From contig CAVSQY010000005.1 in assembly GCA_963730285.1 (NCBI GenBank), forward strand, positions 1 to 64,000: a stretch of DNA of 64,000 bases. Direction: 5' to 3'. Positions 17,034 to 23,892 of the stretch are shown piece after piece. Each line of letters begins with the position of its first letter. The stretch's first letter is position 1. This DNA comes from JARDZU01 sp963730285. Lineage in GTDB: Bacteria; Actinomycetota; Acidimicrobiia; Spongiisociales; ZC4RG35. A program made the position numbers and the translations under genes. Under the pieces are notes generated by a model. The model made no database searches, had not been told where the DNA came from, and was given only the letters and a program-made list of their open reading frames with translations.

Positions 17034-17774
17034 TCAGTCGACCCGGTCGATTCGGATGTTCCCCGACACGGCCCTTGCCTTGATGGTCATCTCCCTCTCG
17101 GGCGGCTGAGGGTTCTCAGCTGGGATTGGGAGGCTGATCTTCCCGGCAAAGGTGTTCACGTCTAGATCGACTCGTGTCCGTGTCGGTATGCCGATCCTGA
17201 TGCGGCCCGACATCGACTTGCCATCGAACATTTGGCCAGTCATTAGGTCGACTCTGACGTCACCCGAGACGGTGGCACTGGTGAGGCTTCCACCTGCCTC
17301 GTCTATCACGATGTCACCCGACGCGGTGGACAGGTGCCCTCGCTCGGGGAGCGCACCGATTCTGATGTCCCCGGAAGCGGTGACACACCGTGCTTCGGTC
17401 GAGACCGTCTCCCCGCGTACGGCCCCACTGGCGCTCTTGGCAGCCAGCGACTCGACATTCGCGAATTGGATGTCACCGGAGGCAGTCGAGACCTCGAATC
17501 TCCTCAGGTCGACACGGACCTGGACGTCGGCGCTGGCGGTCGATACCTCGAGATCGGTCCCTGGCGGCGCCAGGACTGTGAGATAGGTCCGTTCACCCCG
17601 GGGGGCGCTCGCCACCACCGTCTCGCCCCGCTGTTCGAGCGTGAAGTCCCTGCTGGTCGTGTCGGCCGTAACCCGGACCTTGCCGGGCTCGCCCGGTTCG
17701 ACTTGGACTCCTCCCGATCGGATGGAGATCTTGACCGCAGGAGCCTCTCCAACGGAGAATGCCCTGTCGATCAC
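17034..17774 (-). CDS. DUF4097-family beta-strand repeat protein
   Basis: A 246-residue protein made almost wholly of short beta repeats of the type VxTASGDIxI (SGDIQFANVE, ASGDIRIGAL, ASGDIVIDEA, VSGDVRVDLM, MSGRIRIGIP, VSGNIRIDRV), predicting a right-handed beta-helix-like adhesin fold (DUF4097). No signal peptide is visible, so it may be cytoplasmic. The GTG overlaps the stop of the upstream ribbon-helix-helix gene by 4 bases, a pairing seen in other actinobacteria. Function is unknown. Confidence 0.8.
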   Translation of the reverse strand: MIDRAFSVGEAPAVKISIRSGGVQVEPGEPGKVRVTADTTSRDFTLEQRGETVVASAPRGERTYLTVLAPPGTDLEVSTASADVQVRVDLRRFEVSTASGDIQFANVESLAAKSASGAVRGETVSTEARCVTASGDIRIGALPERGHLSTASGDIVIDEAGGSLTSATVSGDVRVDLMTGQMFDGKSMSGRIRIGIPTRTRVDLDVNTFAGKISLPIPAENPQPPEREMTIKARAVSGNIRIDRVD

Positions 17775-18229
17775 AGGTCGATCGTCCTTTTCACCGAGTT
17801 GCCGGAGGTGCGTTCGTAGGTCTTGCTCCGGAGCGTGTCCACCACGAAAGAATTGAGCGAGTCGCCGGCACCCTCCGCCGCGTCTGCCAGAAGCTCCTTG
17901 AGATATCCAGGGAGCCGGAGAGTTATACGCGCCTCGGTATCGAGATCCTCGCCCGGTGGCGGCGGTGGGGGAGGCGGGATCCTCGACTGATCGCTGGCCA
18001 CGATCAGCTCCGGCTCACCCTCGACCAGGCGTATGTCGATTCGCTGGCTCGGTAACTGTCCGTTGACCTCCTGCACGGCCATCTCGACGACTTCCATGAG
18101 CACCGCCTTGATGGCTGGTCGCATGACCTCGAGCAAATCGGTGGAGAGCCCGGCGAGCTCGGGATCTCCCAGGCGGAGTTGTGCCTCGACCGCGGTCTCC
18201 ATTCGCAGTGCCGCCTGTGTCAGTTGCAT
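17771..18229 (-). CDS. Ribbon-helix-helix (HicB/Arc-like) protein
   Basis: A 152-residue protein from ATG 18229. The N-terminal half is helical (MQLTQAALRMETAVEAQLRL onward), then comes a proline run PPPPPPPP (about 91-98). The C-terminal domain, TEARITLRLPGYLKELLADA then GDSLNSFVVDTL, is a typical ribbon-helix-helix DNA-binding fold of HicB/Arc type. No HicA toxin is adjacent; the partner is the DUF4097 gene. An upstream palindrome could be its operator. A longer frame starting at a TTG (18331) exists but would read through the Shine-Dalgarno, so the shorter start is preferred. Confidence 0.7.
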   Translation of the reverse strand: MQLTQAALRMETAVEAQLRLGDPELAGLSTDLLEVMRPAIKAVLMEVVEMAVQEVNGQLPSQRIDIRLVEGEPELIVASDQSRIPPPPPPPPGEDLDTEARITLRLPGYLKELLADAAEGAGDSLNSFVVDTLRSKTYERTSGNSVKRTIDL

Positions 18230-18306
18230 CGACGGGTTCCTCGCAGCCGCCGGACGCGTTCGCTGAGCTCGGCTTCGAGACCGTCCCTGGTGTGGATGAA
18301 CATCAT
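18220..18306 (-). CDS. Possible 28-residue leader peptide upstream of the ribbon-helix-helix gene
   Basis: A short frame MMFIHTRDGLEAELSERVRR then LRGTRRCN, preceded 5 bases upstream by the good Shine-Dalgarno AGGAGA (18312-18317). Its stop TGA overlaps the next start in ATGCAACTGA, so ribosomes ending here could restart on the ribbon-helix-helix gene. It is too short for domain analysis, but it owns the only strong ribosome site in this leader. Alternatively the downstream protein begins further upstream in the other frame. Confidence 0.4.
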   Translation of the reverse strand: MMFIHTRDGLEAELSERVRRLRGTRRCN

Positions 18307-18324
18307 CTTCGTCTCCTAAGTTGG

Positions 18325-18339
18325 ACACCAATGTGGTGT
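18325..18339. promoter_or_regulatory. Palindrome ACACCA-ATG-TGGTGT, putative operator
   Basis: A perfect 6+6 inverted repeat with a 3-base spacer, lying just upstream of the Shine-Dalgarno of the ribbon-helix-helix operon and downstream of a possible minus-strand promoter. Ribbon-helix-helix proteins normally bind such short inverted repeats and repress their own operon, so autoregulation is a reasonable inference. Confidence 0.45.
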
Positions 18340-18346
18340 CGTGATG

Positions 18347-18375
18347 ATGTCAACGTAATGTCATCCTGACTCTAA
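18347..18375 (-). promoter_or_regulatory. Possible minus-strand promoter of the ribbon-helix-helix/DUF4097 operon
   Basis: On the minus strand TTGACT is followed after 17 bases by TACGTT, close to a -35/-10 pair, in an AT-richer stretch. A direct repeat ATGTCA-ACGTA-ATGTCA overlaps it. The palindrome at 18325-18339 would lie just downstream of the -10, well placed to block transcription. Confidence 0.35.
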
Positions 18376-18422
18376 GTCAAGGTCATTTCCTGATTTCAGG
18401 AATAGACGGGCGTCGAGGCACA

Positions 18423-18428
18423 TATCCT
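18423..18428 (+). promoter_or_regulatory. Putative -10 hexamer (TATCCT) for leaderless folE
   Basis: TATCCT lies 8 bases before the folE ATG and no Shine-Dalgarno sequence is present. It would drive the folate operon. Confidence 0.45.
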
Positions 18429-18436
18429 TCTAGTGA

Positions 18437-19012
18437 ATGTCTCAGATCGACGAACCACGTATCGAGAAGGCGGTAAGGGAGATCATCGAGGCTCTCGGTG
18501 AGGACCCCGACCGGGAGGGTCTTGCCCAGACGCCAGAAAGGGTGGCGAGGTTCTACGCCGAGGTCTTCGAGGGGCTGCATCAGGATCCCGGGGACGTCAT
18601 CGACGCTTTCTTTGGCGAAGAGCATTATCAGGAGATCGTGATGATTCGCGAGATCCCCTTCTATTCGATGTGTGAGCATCATTTCGTGCCATTTCATGGT
18701 CAGGCGCACGTGGCCTATATGCCCGACGGCCGGGTCACCGGCCTGTCCAAGCTGGCCCGGCTTGTTGACGGCTTTGCTCGCCGGCCGCAGATGCAAGAGA
18801 GGCTCACCGCACAGGTTGCCGACGCATTGAGAGACAGGTTGGAGCCGCTCGGGGTGATGGTTGTGATCGAGGCGGAACATCTGTGCATGTCCATGCGCGG
18901 GGTCAGGAAGCCAGGTGCCAAGACGGTGACCTCGGCTGTGCGCGGTGTGATGGAGTCGAGCCCGCCAACCCGTGCCGAGGCCATGGCTCTGCTCTTCGGC
19001 ACAAATCGCTGA
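18437..19012 (+). CDS. folE: GTP cyclohydrolase I
   Basis: A 191-residue type IA enzyme of normal length. Motifs: the first zinc region PFYSMCEHHFVPFHGQAHVA, GRVTGLSKLARLVDGFARRP, and the second zinc cysteine in EAEHLCMSMRGVRKPG. It converts GTP to 7,8-dihydroneopterin triphosphate, the first step of folate synthesis. First gene of the folE-folP-(pseudo-phosphatase)-folB-folK operon; folP starts 2 bases after its stop. Confidence 0.95.
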   Translation: MSQIDEPRIEKAVREIIEALGEDPDREGLAQTPERVARFYAEVFEGLHQDPGDVIDAFFGEEHYQEIVMIREIPFYSMCEHHFVPFHGQAHVAYMPDGRVTGLSKLARLVDGFARRPQMQERLTAQVADALRDRLEPLGVMVVIEAEHLCMSMRGVRKPGAKTVTSAVRGVMESSPPTRAEAMALLFGTNR

Positions 19013-19014
19013 CG

Positions 19015-19878
19015 ATGAGGGCTGAGGCCTGGAGGATCCGCCATGGGGCGCTTCAGCTCTCGAGCGGCCTGGTCATGGGTGTCCTCAACGTCACCCCCGA
19101 CTCCTTTTCCGACGGAGGTTTGCATTTCGCCGAGACCGATGCTGTGGCCGCGGCCGGTGCCATGGTCTCGCAAGGAGCCGATCTGATCGACGTGGGAGGG
19201 GAGTCCAGCCGACCGGGCGCCGAGCCGGTCGATGTGGCCGAGGAGCTGCGGCGGGTCGTGCCCGTGGTCGAAAGGCTGGCGGCGGAAGGAGTGACGGTCT
19301 CGGTCGACACCTCGAAGGCACCCGTCGCCGACCGTGCGATCGCCGCCGGGGCCAGCGTCATCAACGATGTGACCGGGGCTGTGTCGCCGGCGATGGCCGA
19401 GCTTTTGGCTGAATCGGGGGTAGGGGTGGTGATCATGCACATGCAAGGCACGCCCCGTGACATGCAGGTCGACCCCACGTACAAGGAGGTGGTGGCCGAC
19501 GTGGCCAGATGGCTCTCGGAGCGAGCACAGAGCCTGGTTGCCGCCGGCGTAGCTGCGGATCAAATAGCCATCGATCCCGGGATCGGCTTCGGCAAGACGC
19601 TGCGACACAACCTGGAGCTGTTGAACAGGCTCTCCGAGATCTCCGATCTGGGCTTCCCAGTCGTCCTGGGCACCTCTCGCAAGTCCTTCCTCGGGAAGTT
19701 GACCGGGATCGTGGACCCGATGCGTCGGGACGAGGCGACGGCGATCACAACAGCAATGGGTTATGACAGAGGTGCCCGTGTATTTCGCGTTCATGACGTG
19801 GCGCGATCCCGGGCTGCGCTCCGCGTTGCCGCGGCTATCGTGGCGGCACAGCAATGGGAAGAATGGTCGCAGGATTAA
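19015..19878 (+). CDS. folP: Dihydropteroate synthase
   Basis: A 287-residue enzyme. Signature segments: VMGVLNVTPDSFSDGGLHFA, LIDVGGESSRPGAEPV, VSVDTSKAPVADRAIAAGAS, INDVTGA, VIMHMQGTPRDMQ, IDPGIGFGKTLRHNLELL and LGTSRKSFLG, covering the pterin and p-aminobenzoate sites. It condenses 6-hydroxymethyl-dihydropterin pyrophosphate with pABA. The open frame extends back into folE, but ATG 19015, 2 bases after the folE stop, starts the family region. The end overlaps the next gene by 25 bases. Confidence 0.95.
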   Translation: MRAEAWRIRHGALQLSSGLVMGVLNVTPDSFSDGGLHFAETDAVAAAGAMVSQGADLIDVGGESSRPGAEPVDVAEELRRVVPVVERLAAEGVTVSVDTSKAPVADRAIAAGASVINDVTGAVSPAMAELLAESGVGVVIMHMQGTPRDMQVDPTYKEVVADVARWLSERAQSLVAAGVAADQIAIDPGIGFGKTLRHNLELLNRLSEISDLGFPVVLGTSRKSFLGKLTGIVDPMRRDEATAITTAMGYDRGARVFRVHDVARSRAALRVAAAIVAAQQWEEWSQD

Positions 19879-20348
19879 AGCCCCGGGGATTCACCTGGGT
19901 AATCACCGACCGGCTGGCGGTTTCCGAGCGAGTGGGCGGCTCGGGTTTCCAACATCGCAGGGTGCGACGGGAGGAGGAGATCACCTGGCTGGTCGAAGAA
20001 GCGGGGATAAACACCGTTGTCTCGATGCTTCCAGGCAATCAGAACCTGTTGGCCTACCGCGAGGCGGGGATAGCGACCTATTCGGTACAGGTCGGAGTCG
20101 AGCTCGATCAGGCTCAGGCGTCGGAGTTCTTCAAGACTCTGTCACAGGCGACTGCCCGCGATGATGCAAAGGTCCTGGTCCATCGCGAGGTGATCGACGA
20201 CACCGTAGGCGGCCTGCTGGGCGGATTCCTCGTCGCCTCCGGCCTCGTGAGCGACCCGATTCTCGCATTGGCCGTCATTCAACAGATCCTCGGCCGGGCC
20301 CTTGGCCCGGAGGGCCGATCGTTGATTCCCGCATCCGCGGCTTCGTGA
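19854..20348 (+). CDS. Dual-specificity phosphatase-like protein with the catalytic Cys and Arg missing
   Basis: A 164-residue protein that reads like a small tyrosine/dual-specificity phosphatase: GFTWVITDRLAVSERVGGSG, EEITWLVEEAGINTVVSMLP, YREAGIATYSVQV, and a P-loop-like segment KVLVHREVIDDTVGGLLGGF followed by LVASGLVSDPILALAVI. In active enzymes the loop reads HCx5R. Here His110 is followed by Arg111 in place of Cys, and Thr117 stands where Arg is expected, so it should not act as a phosphatase. It overlaps folP by 25 bases and folB by 4, so it is embedded in the folate operon. The family call is from fold-like pattern; function unknown. Confidence 0.55.
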   Translation: MGRMVAGLKPRGFTWVITDRLAVSERVGGSGFQHRRVRREEEITWLVEEAGINTVVSMLPGNQNLLAYREAGIATYSVQVGVELDQAQASEFFKTLSQATARDDAKVLVHREVIDDTVGGLLGGFLVASGLVSDPILALAVIQQILGRALGPEGRSLIPASAAS

Positions 20349-20704
20349 CCGACCGGATAGATATCTCCGGAATCGAGATCTTGGCCCGGCATGGCCTGTT
20401 TGAGCAGGAGAGGGCGAATCCACAGCGGTTCCTGGTCGACGTCACTCTCTTCACCGATCACCGTGCGGCCGGTGACTCCGACGAGATCAACGACACCGTC
20501 GACTACGGCGAAACCGCCTCCAAGATCCACGACTTGGTGGCGGGGGAGAGTCACCAGCTCTTGGAGAGGCTGGCCTCGAGACTCGCCGCCATGCTGATTG
20601 AAGATGATCGGGTGAGCCGGGTGGTGGTGACGGTGCACAAGCCGGAGGCGCCAATCCCTGTGCCGTTCGGCGATGTCTCGGTGACTGTCGACCGAAGCCG
20701 ATGA
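20345..20704 (+). CDS. folB: Dihydroneopterin aldolase
   Basis: A 119-residue FolB of normal size. It starts TDRIDISGIEILARHGLFEQ with the conserved HG, then QRFLVDVTLFTDHRAAGDSD, INDTVDYGE, and the C-terminal VVVTVHKPEAPIPVPFGDVS holding the KP motif. It cleaves dihydroneopterin to 6-hydroxymethyl-dihydropterin. The GTG start overlaps the upstream gene by 4 bases, and its stop overlaps folK (ATGA). Confidence 0.93.
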   Translation: MTDRIDISGIEILARHGLFEQERANPQRFLVDVTLFTDHRAAGDSDEINDTVDYGETASKIHDLVAGESHQLLERLASRLAAMLIEDDRVSRVVVTVHKPEAPIPVPFGDVSVTVDRSR

Positions 20705-21651
20705 CCAGGTTTGCCATCGGTCTCGGGTCGAACCTCGGTGACCGTCTGGCGCATCTGCGCAACGCCGTTGCCGGGATCGAGGAGCTGGGGTCCGTGCTGT
20801 CGATCTCGGGGCTCTACGAGACGGCCCCGGTCGGAGGGCCACCGCAAGACCCATATTTGAATGCAGTCTTGATCCTCGAGACCGACAGCGACCCCGACGA
20901 GGCGCTCACCCGCCTGCAAGAGATCGAGATGTCAGAGGGGCGCGAGCGCACGGTCGAGTGGGGGCCGCGAACCCTCGACCTCGACCTCATCACTTCTGAC
21001 GGCGGGGTCGTCGAGTCCTCCACGCTGCAGGTGCCACATCCCCGGTCGGGTGAGCGGCGATTCGTCCTCGAGCCGTTGTCCGAGATCTGGCCCGAGGCGA
21101 TCGTCTCTGGTGGTGTGACCGCGGTCCAGGCTTTGGCCTTGCGTACGGATCAGCCGGTCGATCTGCTTGCGCGGCGCTGGTCGGGCGATGTGAGGGAACA
21201 GGGGCCGTATTGGGTGCTTGGCCAGTTCCTGATCGTTCTCCTGATAGCCGGTGGCATGGCCATCGACGGGTCGCTACCCGACCAGAGCCCCGGGCCTCTC
21301 CGCGTGTTTGGCGGCGTGACCATCGTTGTCGGAGTGTTGTTGGCTTTTGCCTCGACCCGGAGGTTGGGCAAGGCCCTGACGGCCCTACCCGAGCCAGTTG
21401 CCGATGCGAGCCTGGTCGAGCGGGGCACCTACGCACGAGCCCGGCATCCGATATACGGCGGTGTGTCGCTGGTGATGATCGGGACCTCGCTGCTTCTCGA
21501 CAGTGTGATTGCGCTTGCTTTGTCCTTCGGATTGCTCCTCTTCTTCTGGGCGAAGTCGAACTATGAGGAGCGCCGGCTGCGAATCGCCTATCCCGGATAC
21601 GCTGCATATCGGGACCGGGTCCCGAGACGGCTCATCCCCTTCGTCTTGTGA
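20701..21651 (+). CDS. folK: HPPK (FolK) fused to an isoprenylcysteine methyltransferase-like membrane domain
   Basis: A 316-residue fusion. Residues 1 to about 157 are 6-hydroxymethyl-dihydropterin pyrophosphokinase: FAIGLGSNLGDRLAHLR, YETAPVGGPPQDPYLNAV, and the signature WGPRTLDLDLI (87-97). Residues about 165-316 are a different domain with membrane helices near 170-190, 200-218, 253-285 and the ICMT/NnrU-like motif RARHPIYGG (246-254) plus NYEERRLRIAYPGYAAYRDR. Stand-alone FolK is about 160 residues, so the second half is an addition with no stop or start between. The methyltransferase substrate is unknown. Confidence 0.85.
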   Translation: MTRFAIGLGSNLGDRLAHLRNAVAGIEELGSVLSISGLYETAPVGGPPQDPYLNAVLILETDSDPDEALTRLQEIEMSEGRERTVEWGPRTLDLDLITSDGGVVESSTLQVPHPRSGERRFVLEPLSEIWPEAIVSGGVTAVQALALRTDQPVDLLARRWSGDVREQGPYWVLGQFLIVLLIAGGMAIDGSLPDQSPGPLRVFGGVTIVVGVLLAFASTRRLGKALTALPEPVADASLVERGTYARARHPIYGGVSLVMIGTSLLLDSVIALALSFGLLLFFWAKSNYEERRLRIAYPGYAAYRDRVPRRLIPFVL

Positions 21652-21688
21652 CCAAAGACCCTGGTGCGCGCTCTCTTTGTCGTGCTAG

Positions 21689-21705
21689 CTTCCCAACATG
21701 GGAAG
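21689..21705. repeat. Inverted repeat CTTCCC-AACAT-GGGAAG downstream of folK
   Basis: A perfect 6-bp inverted repeat with a 5-base loop, overlapping a TAGCTT hexamer (21686-21691) that could be a -10 element for the following small gene. It could be an operator or a weak terminator stem without a T-run. Confidence 0.3.
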
Positions 21706-21772
21706 TGGCCGCGGCCCACCTTTGTGTTCAGGACGACACCGATCCAATGTCCAGGACAGGAGGGACAGTTAG

Positions 21773-22111
21773 ATGGCCAAGAGGTCGCGAGAACATCGAC
21801 ACGAGATACCCGGGTACAGCGAGGAGAGACCTTCGCGCGAGGAGCGCAAGCTGCAACACCGGGCGGTGAGGCATCACACCCATCAGATGCTTCACATCGC
21901 AGACGATCCCGATGAGATCGTCGTGCCCGAGGTCAGGGGCACCGGCGCCGGTCATGCGGCGGCGGAACCGCCGAATCCAACGAAGCGGCGATTCAAGGTT
22001 TGGAAGACGAAGTTCTGGAAGCGTCGCGACGACTTTCAAGACCTGAAGTCCGAGTTGGACTCCAACTGGCCGGTCATCACGCCGAATCAGTTGGGCGAGG
22101 AGGAGTCCTGA
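21773..22111 (+). CDS. Small charged protein of unknown function
   Basis: A 112-residue, highly charged protein rich in Arg, Lys, Glu and His (HRHEIPGYSEERPSREERKL; HRAVRHHTHQ; PTKRRFKVWKTKFWKRRDDF). No membrane segment and no recognised domain; probably cytoplasmic. The ATG is well supported by AGGAGGG about 8 bases upstream. It stands between the folate operon and the pantothenate gene with about 120 bases on its 5' side and its own hairpin after it. I do not recognise a family. Confidence 0.65.
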   Translation: MAKRSREHRHEIPGYSEERPSREERKLQHRAVRHHTHQMLHIADDPDEIVVPEVRGTGAGHAAAEPPNPTKRRFKVWKTKFWKRRDDFQDLKSELDSNWPVITPNQLGEEES

Positions 22112-22140
22112 AACCCGACGTGGCCTAGAAAGCGCCTTAT

Positions 22141-22170
22141 CCAGGAGTGTTGGCTGACGGACGCTCCTGG
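22141..22170 (+). terminator. Hairpin after the small charged-protein gene
   Basis: CCAGGAGTG and CGCTCCTGG form a 9-bp stem (one G-T wobble) with a 12-base loop, 30 bases after the stop. There is no T-run, so it would be a weak or Rho-assisted terminator, or a chance fold. Confidence 0.35.
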
Positions 22171-22179
22171 CCGGGGCAC

Positions 22180-22185
22180 TAGCCT
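22180..22185 (+). promoter_or_regulatory. Putative -10 hexamer (TAGCCT) for the DUF2520-panC operon
   Basis: TAGCCT lies 8 bases before the GTG of the DUF2520 gene and no Shine-Dalgarno is present. The identical hexamer is 7 bases before disA. Confidence 0.45.
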
Positions 22186-22193
22186 CGCTCGAT

Positions 22194-23003
22194 GTGGCCA
22201 GCGAGCGTAGTTTGAGGGTTGTCGTCGTCGGCCCGGGAAGAGCCGGTGGCTCGCTGCTCATGGCTGCCAGGGCCGCCGGGCATACGATCGTCGGTGTCCT
22301 TTCCCGCTCGAGCAAGGAGGATTTCGGGCCCGCCCTCGACTGGGACGCCGACCTCCCCAACTGCGATGTGCTGATCATCGCCGTCCGAGATGACGCTATC
22401 GCCGAAGTCGCTGAACGACTTGCCACTGCCTCGGGCCGGGTGGCGGTGGCCGCCCACATGTCCGGATTCACCCCGGTAACCGCCCTTCAACCGATTTCGG
22501 CCATGGGGGTGTCGATCGGCGGATTCCACCCGCTCCAGACCCTGCCGGACCCGATGAGGGGCTCTCAGGCCCTGGCGGGGTCGTATGTCGGCATCGGTGG
22601 GGAGGACAAGGCCGTCGCCGCGCTCACCGAGCTGGGCACGAGTCTGAGCCTGCATCCATTCTCCCTCCCGGACGCCTCCCGGCCGGCCTATCACGCCGCT
22701 GCCGCAGCGGCTTCCAACTTCGTAATCACATCTCTCGCCACTTCTGGAGCGCTGTTTCAGTCCGCCGAGATCGATCCTGCCGTGTCGAAGCCCCTCGTGG
22801 AACGTGCTGTCGCCAATGTCTTCGAGTCTTGGCCGGATGTCCCCTTGACCGGGCCTATCGCCCGGGGTGATACCCGGACCGTGCTCGGCCACCTCCAGTC
22901 TGCAGACTCGGTGTCTGCGGAAATCGGCCGCCAGTTCCGGCTCATGTCCGAGGCCACAGCGATACTCGCCGGTCGGGAGACAGAGGTTCCCGGGTGGAGT
23001 TGA
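22194..23003 (+). CDS. DUF2520 / Rossmann-fold NAD(P)-binding protein
   Basis: A 269-residue protein. The N-terminal Rossmann domain starts VVVVGPGRAGGSLLMAARAA (GxGxxG-like, about 9-28), with VLIIAVRDDAIAEVAERL. The C-terminal helical domain has GFHPLQTLPDP and PAYHAAAAAASNFVITSLAT, the hallmarks of the DUF2520 family. Members are often found directly before panC, as here, and have been linked by context to pantothenate synthesis (possible ketopantoate-reductase-like role), but activity is not established. The GTG start overlaps no gene; the end overlaps panC by 10 bases. Confidence 0.8.
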   Translation: MASERSLRVVVVGPGRAGGSLLMAARAAGHTIVGVLSRSSKEDFGPALDWDADLPNCDVLIIAVRDDAIAEVAERLATASGRVAVAAHMSGFTPVTALQPISAMGVSIGGFHPLQTLPDPMRGSQALAGSYVGIGGEDKAVAALTELGTSLSLHPFSLPDASRPAYHAAAAAASNFVITSLATSGALFQSAEIDPAVSKPLVERAVANVFESWPDVPLTGPIARGDTRTVLGHLQSADSVSAEIGRQFRLMSEATAILAGRETEVPGWS

Positions 23004-23881
23004 CGAGGACTTTCGAGGAGACGCGGGGCCTCTACCAGGGCAGGGTCGGCCTCCTCCCGACGCTGGGCTTCCTTCACGAGGGCCATCTGGCCTTGATGGA
23101 TTTGCTGCGCGATCAATGCGACACGCTGGTGGTCTCCGTGTTCGTCAACCCGACGCAGTTCGACGACGCCAGCGACTTCGACGCATACCCCCGTGACACA
23201 GAAAGGGATGCGTCCCTGTGTGAGCAACACGCCGCTGACCTGGTGTTCGTGCCCGAGACGGAGGAGGTCTATCCCGAGGGGGAGACCACGATCGTCGAAG
23301 TCGGAGGTGTCTCCCAGGAGATGGAGGGCCGGCATCGCGCCGGCCATTTCACCGGGGTCGCGACTGTCGTGGCCAAGTTGTTCGCCGGTCTCCAACCCGA
23401 CGTCGCCATGTTCGGGCGCAAGGACGCCCAGCAAGTGGCCGTTCTGAAGGCGATGGTCCGGGACCTGCGCTTCCCGGTCTCCATCGTCGAGGCTCCGTTG
23501 GTGCGAGAACCGGACGGCCTAGCCCTATCCAGTCGAAATGTTCGATTGACCAGGGAAGATCGTGAGCGGGCGTTGGCCATCAGCCGAGGGCTGTTTCAAG
23601 CCGCCGAGCAGGTCGATGCCGGGGAGAGGAGGGGGGAGCGGCTCGAGGGAACGGTCCGCCGTTCGATCAAAGGGCTCGAGGTCGACTACGCGACCCTTGC
23701 CTCCCAGGCTGACATGGTTCCCATCGTCACGCTCGACCGTCCGGCCGTCCTTGCCGTCGCCGCCAAGGTGGGGTCGGTGCGACTCATCGACAACATCACC
23801 TTCGACTGGGTCGATGACCGCCCGGTGCCTGATCGAGGATTGATCCTCGGCGAGAAGAGCCGTCTCAGTACGCTGAGTTGA
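22994..23881 (+). CDS. panC: Pantothenate synthetase
   Basis: A 295-residue PanC. It starts with RVGLLPTLGFLHEGHLALMD, where HEGH is the HIGH-type nucleotide motif, then VVSVFVNPTQFDDASDFDAY, GRHRAGHFTGVATVVAKLF, ADVAMFGRKDAQQVAVLKAM-like text (here PDVAMFGRKD) and the KMSKS-like ALSSRNVRL. It condenses pantoate and beta-alanine. The opening MG-rich segment of longer homologues is partly absent, so the start could be slightly off. The GTG overlaps the DUF2520 gene; the stop overlaps a possible TTG of lysS. Confidence 0.92.
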   Translation: MELTRTFEETRGLYQGRVGLLPTLGFLHEGHLALMDLLRDQCDTLVVSVFVNPTQFDDASDFDAYPRDTERDASLCEQHAADLVFVPETEEVYPEGETTIVEVGGVSQEMEGRHRAGHFTGVATVVAKLFAGLQPDVAMFGRKDAQQVAVLKAMVRDLRFPVSIVEAPLVREPDGLALSSRNVRLTREDRERALAISRGLFQAAEQVDAGERRGERLEGTVRRSIKGLEVDYATLASQADMVPIVTLDRPAVLAVAAKVGSVRLIDNITFDWVDDRPVPDRGLILGEKSRLSTLS

Positions 23882-23892
23882 CCCACCCGACC

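Noticed and set aside
17771..18331. Longer start (TTG 18331) for the ribbon-helix-helix protein
   Set aside because: It would begin inside the palindrome and read through the only Shine-Dalgarno. The added 34 residues have no domain character.
22141..22170. Riboswitch before the DUF2520-panC operon
   Set aside because: The hairpin is simple, lies upstream of the putative -10 hexamer and so would not be in the panC transcript. No conserved riboswitch core is visible.
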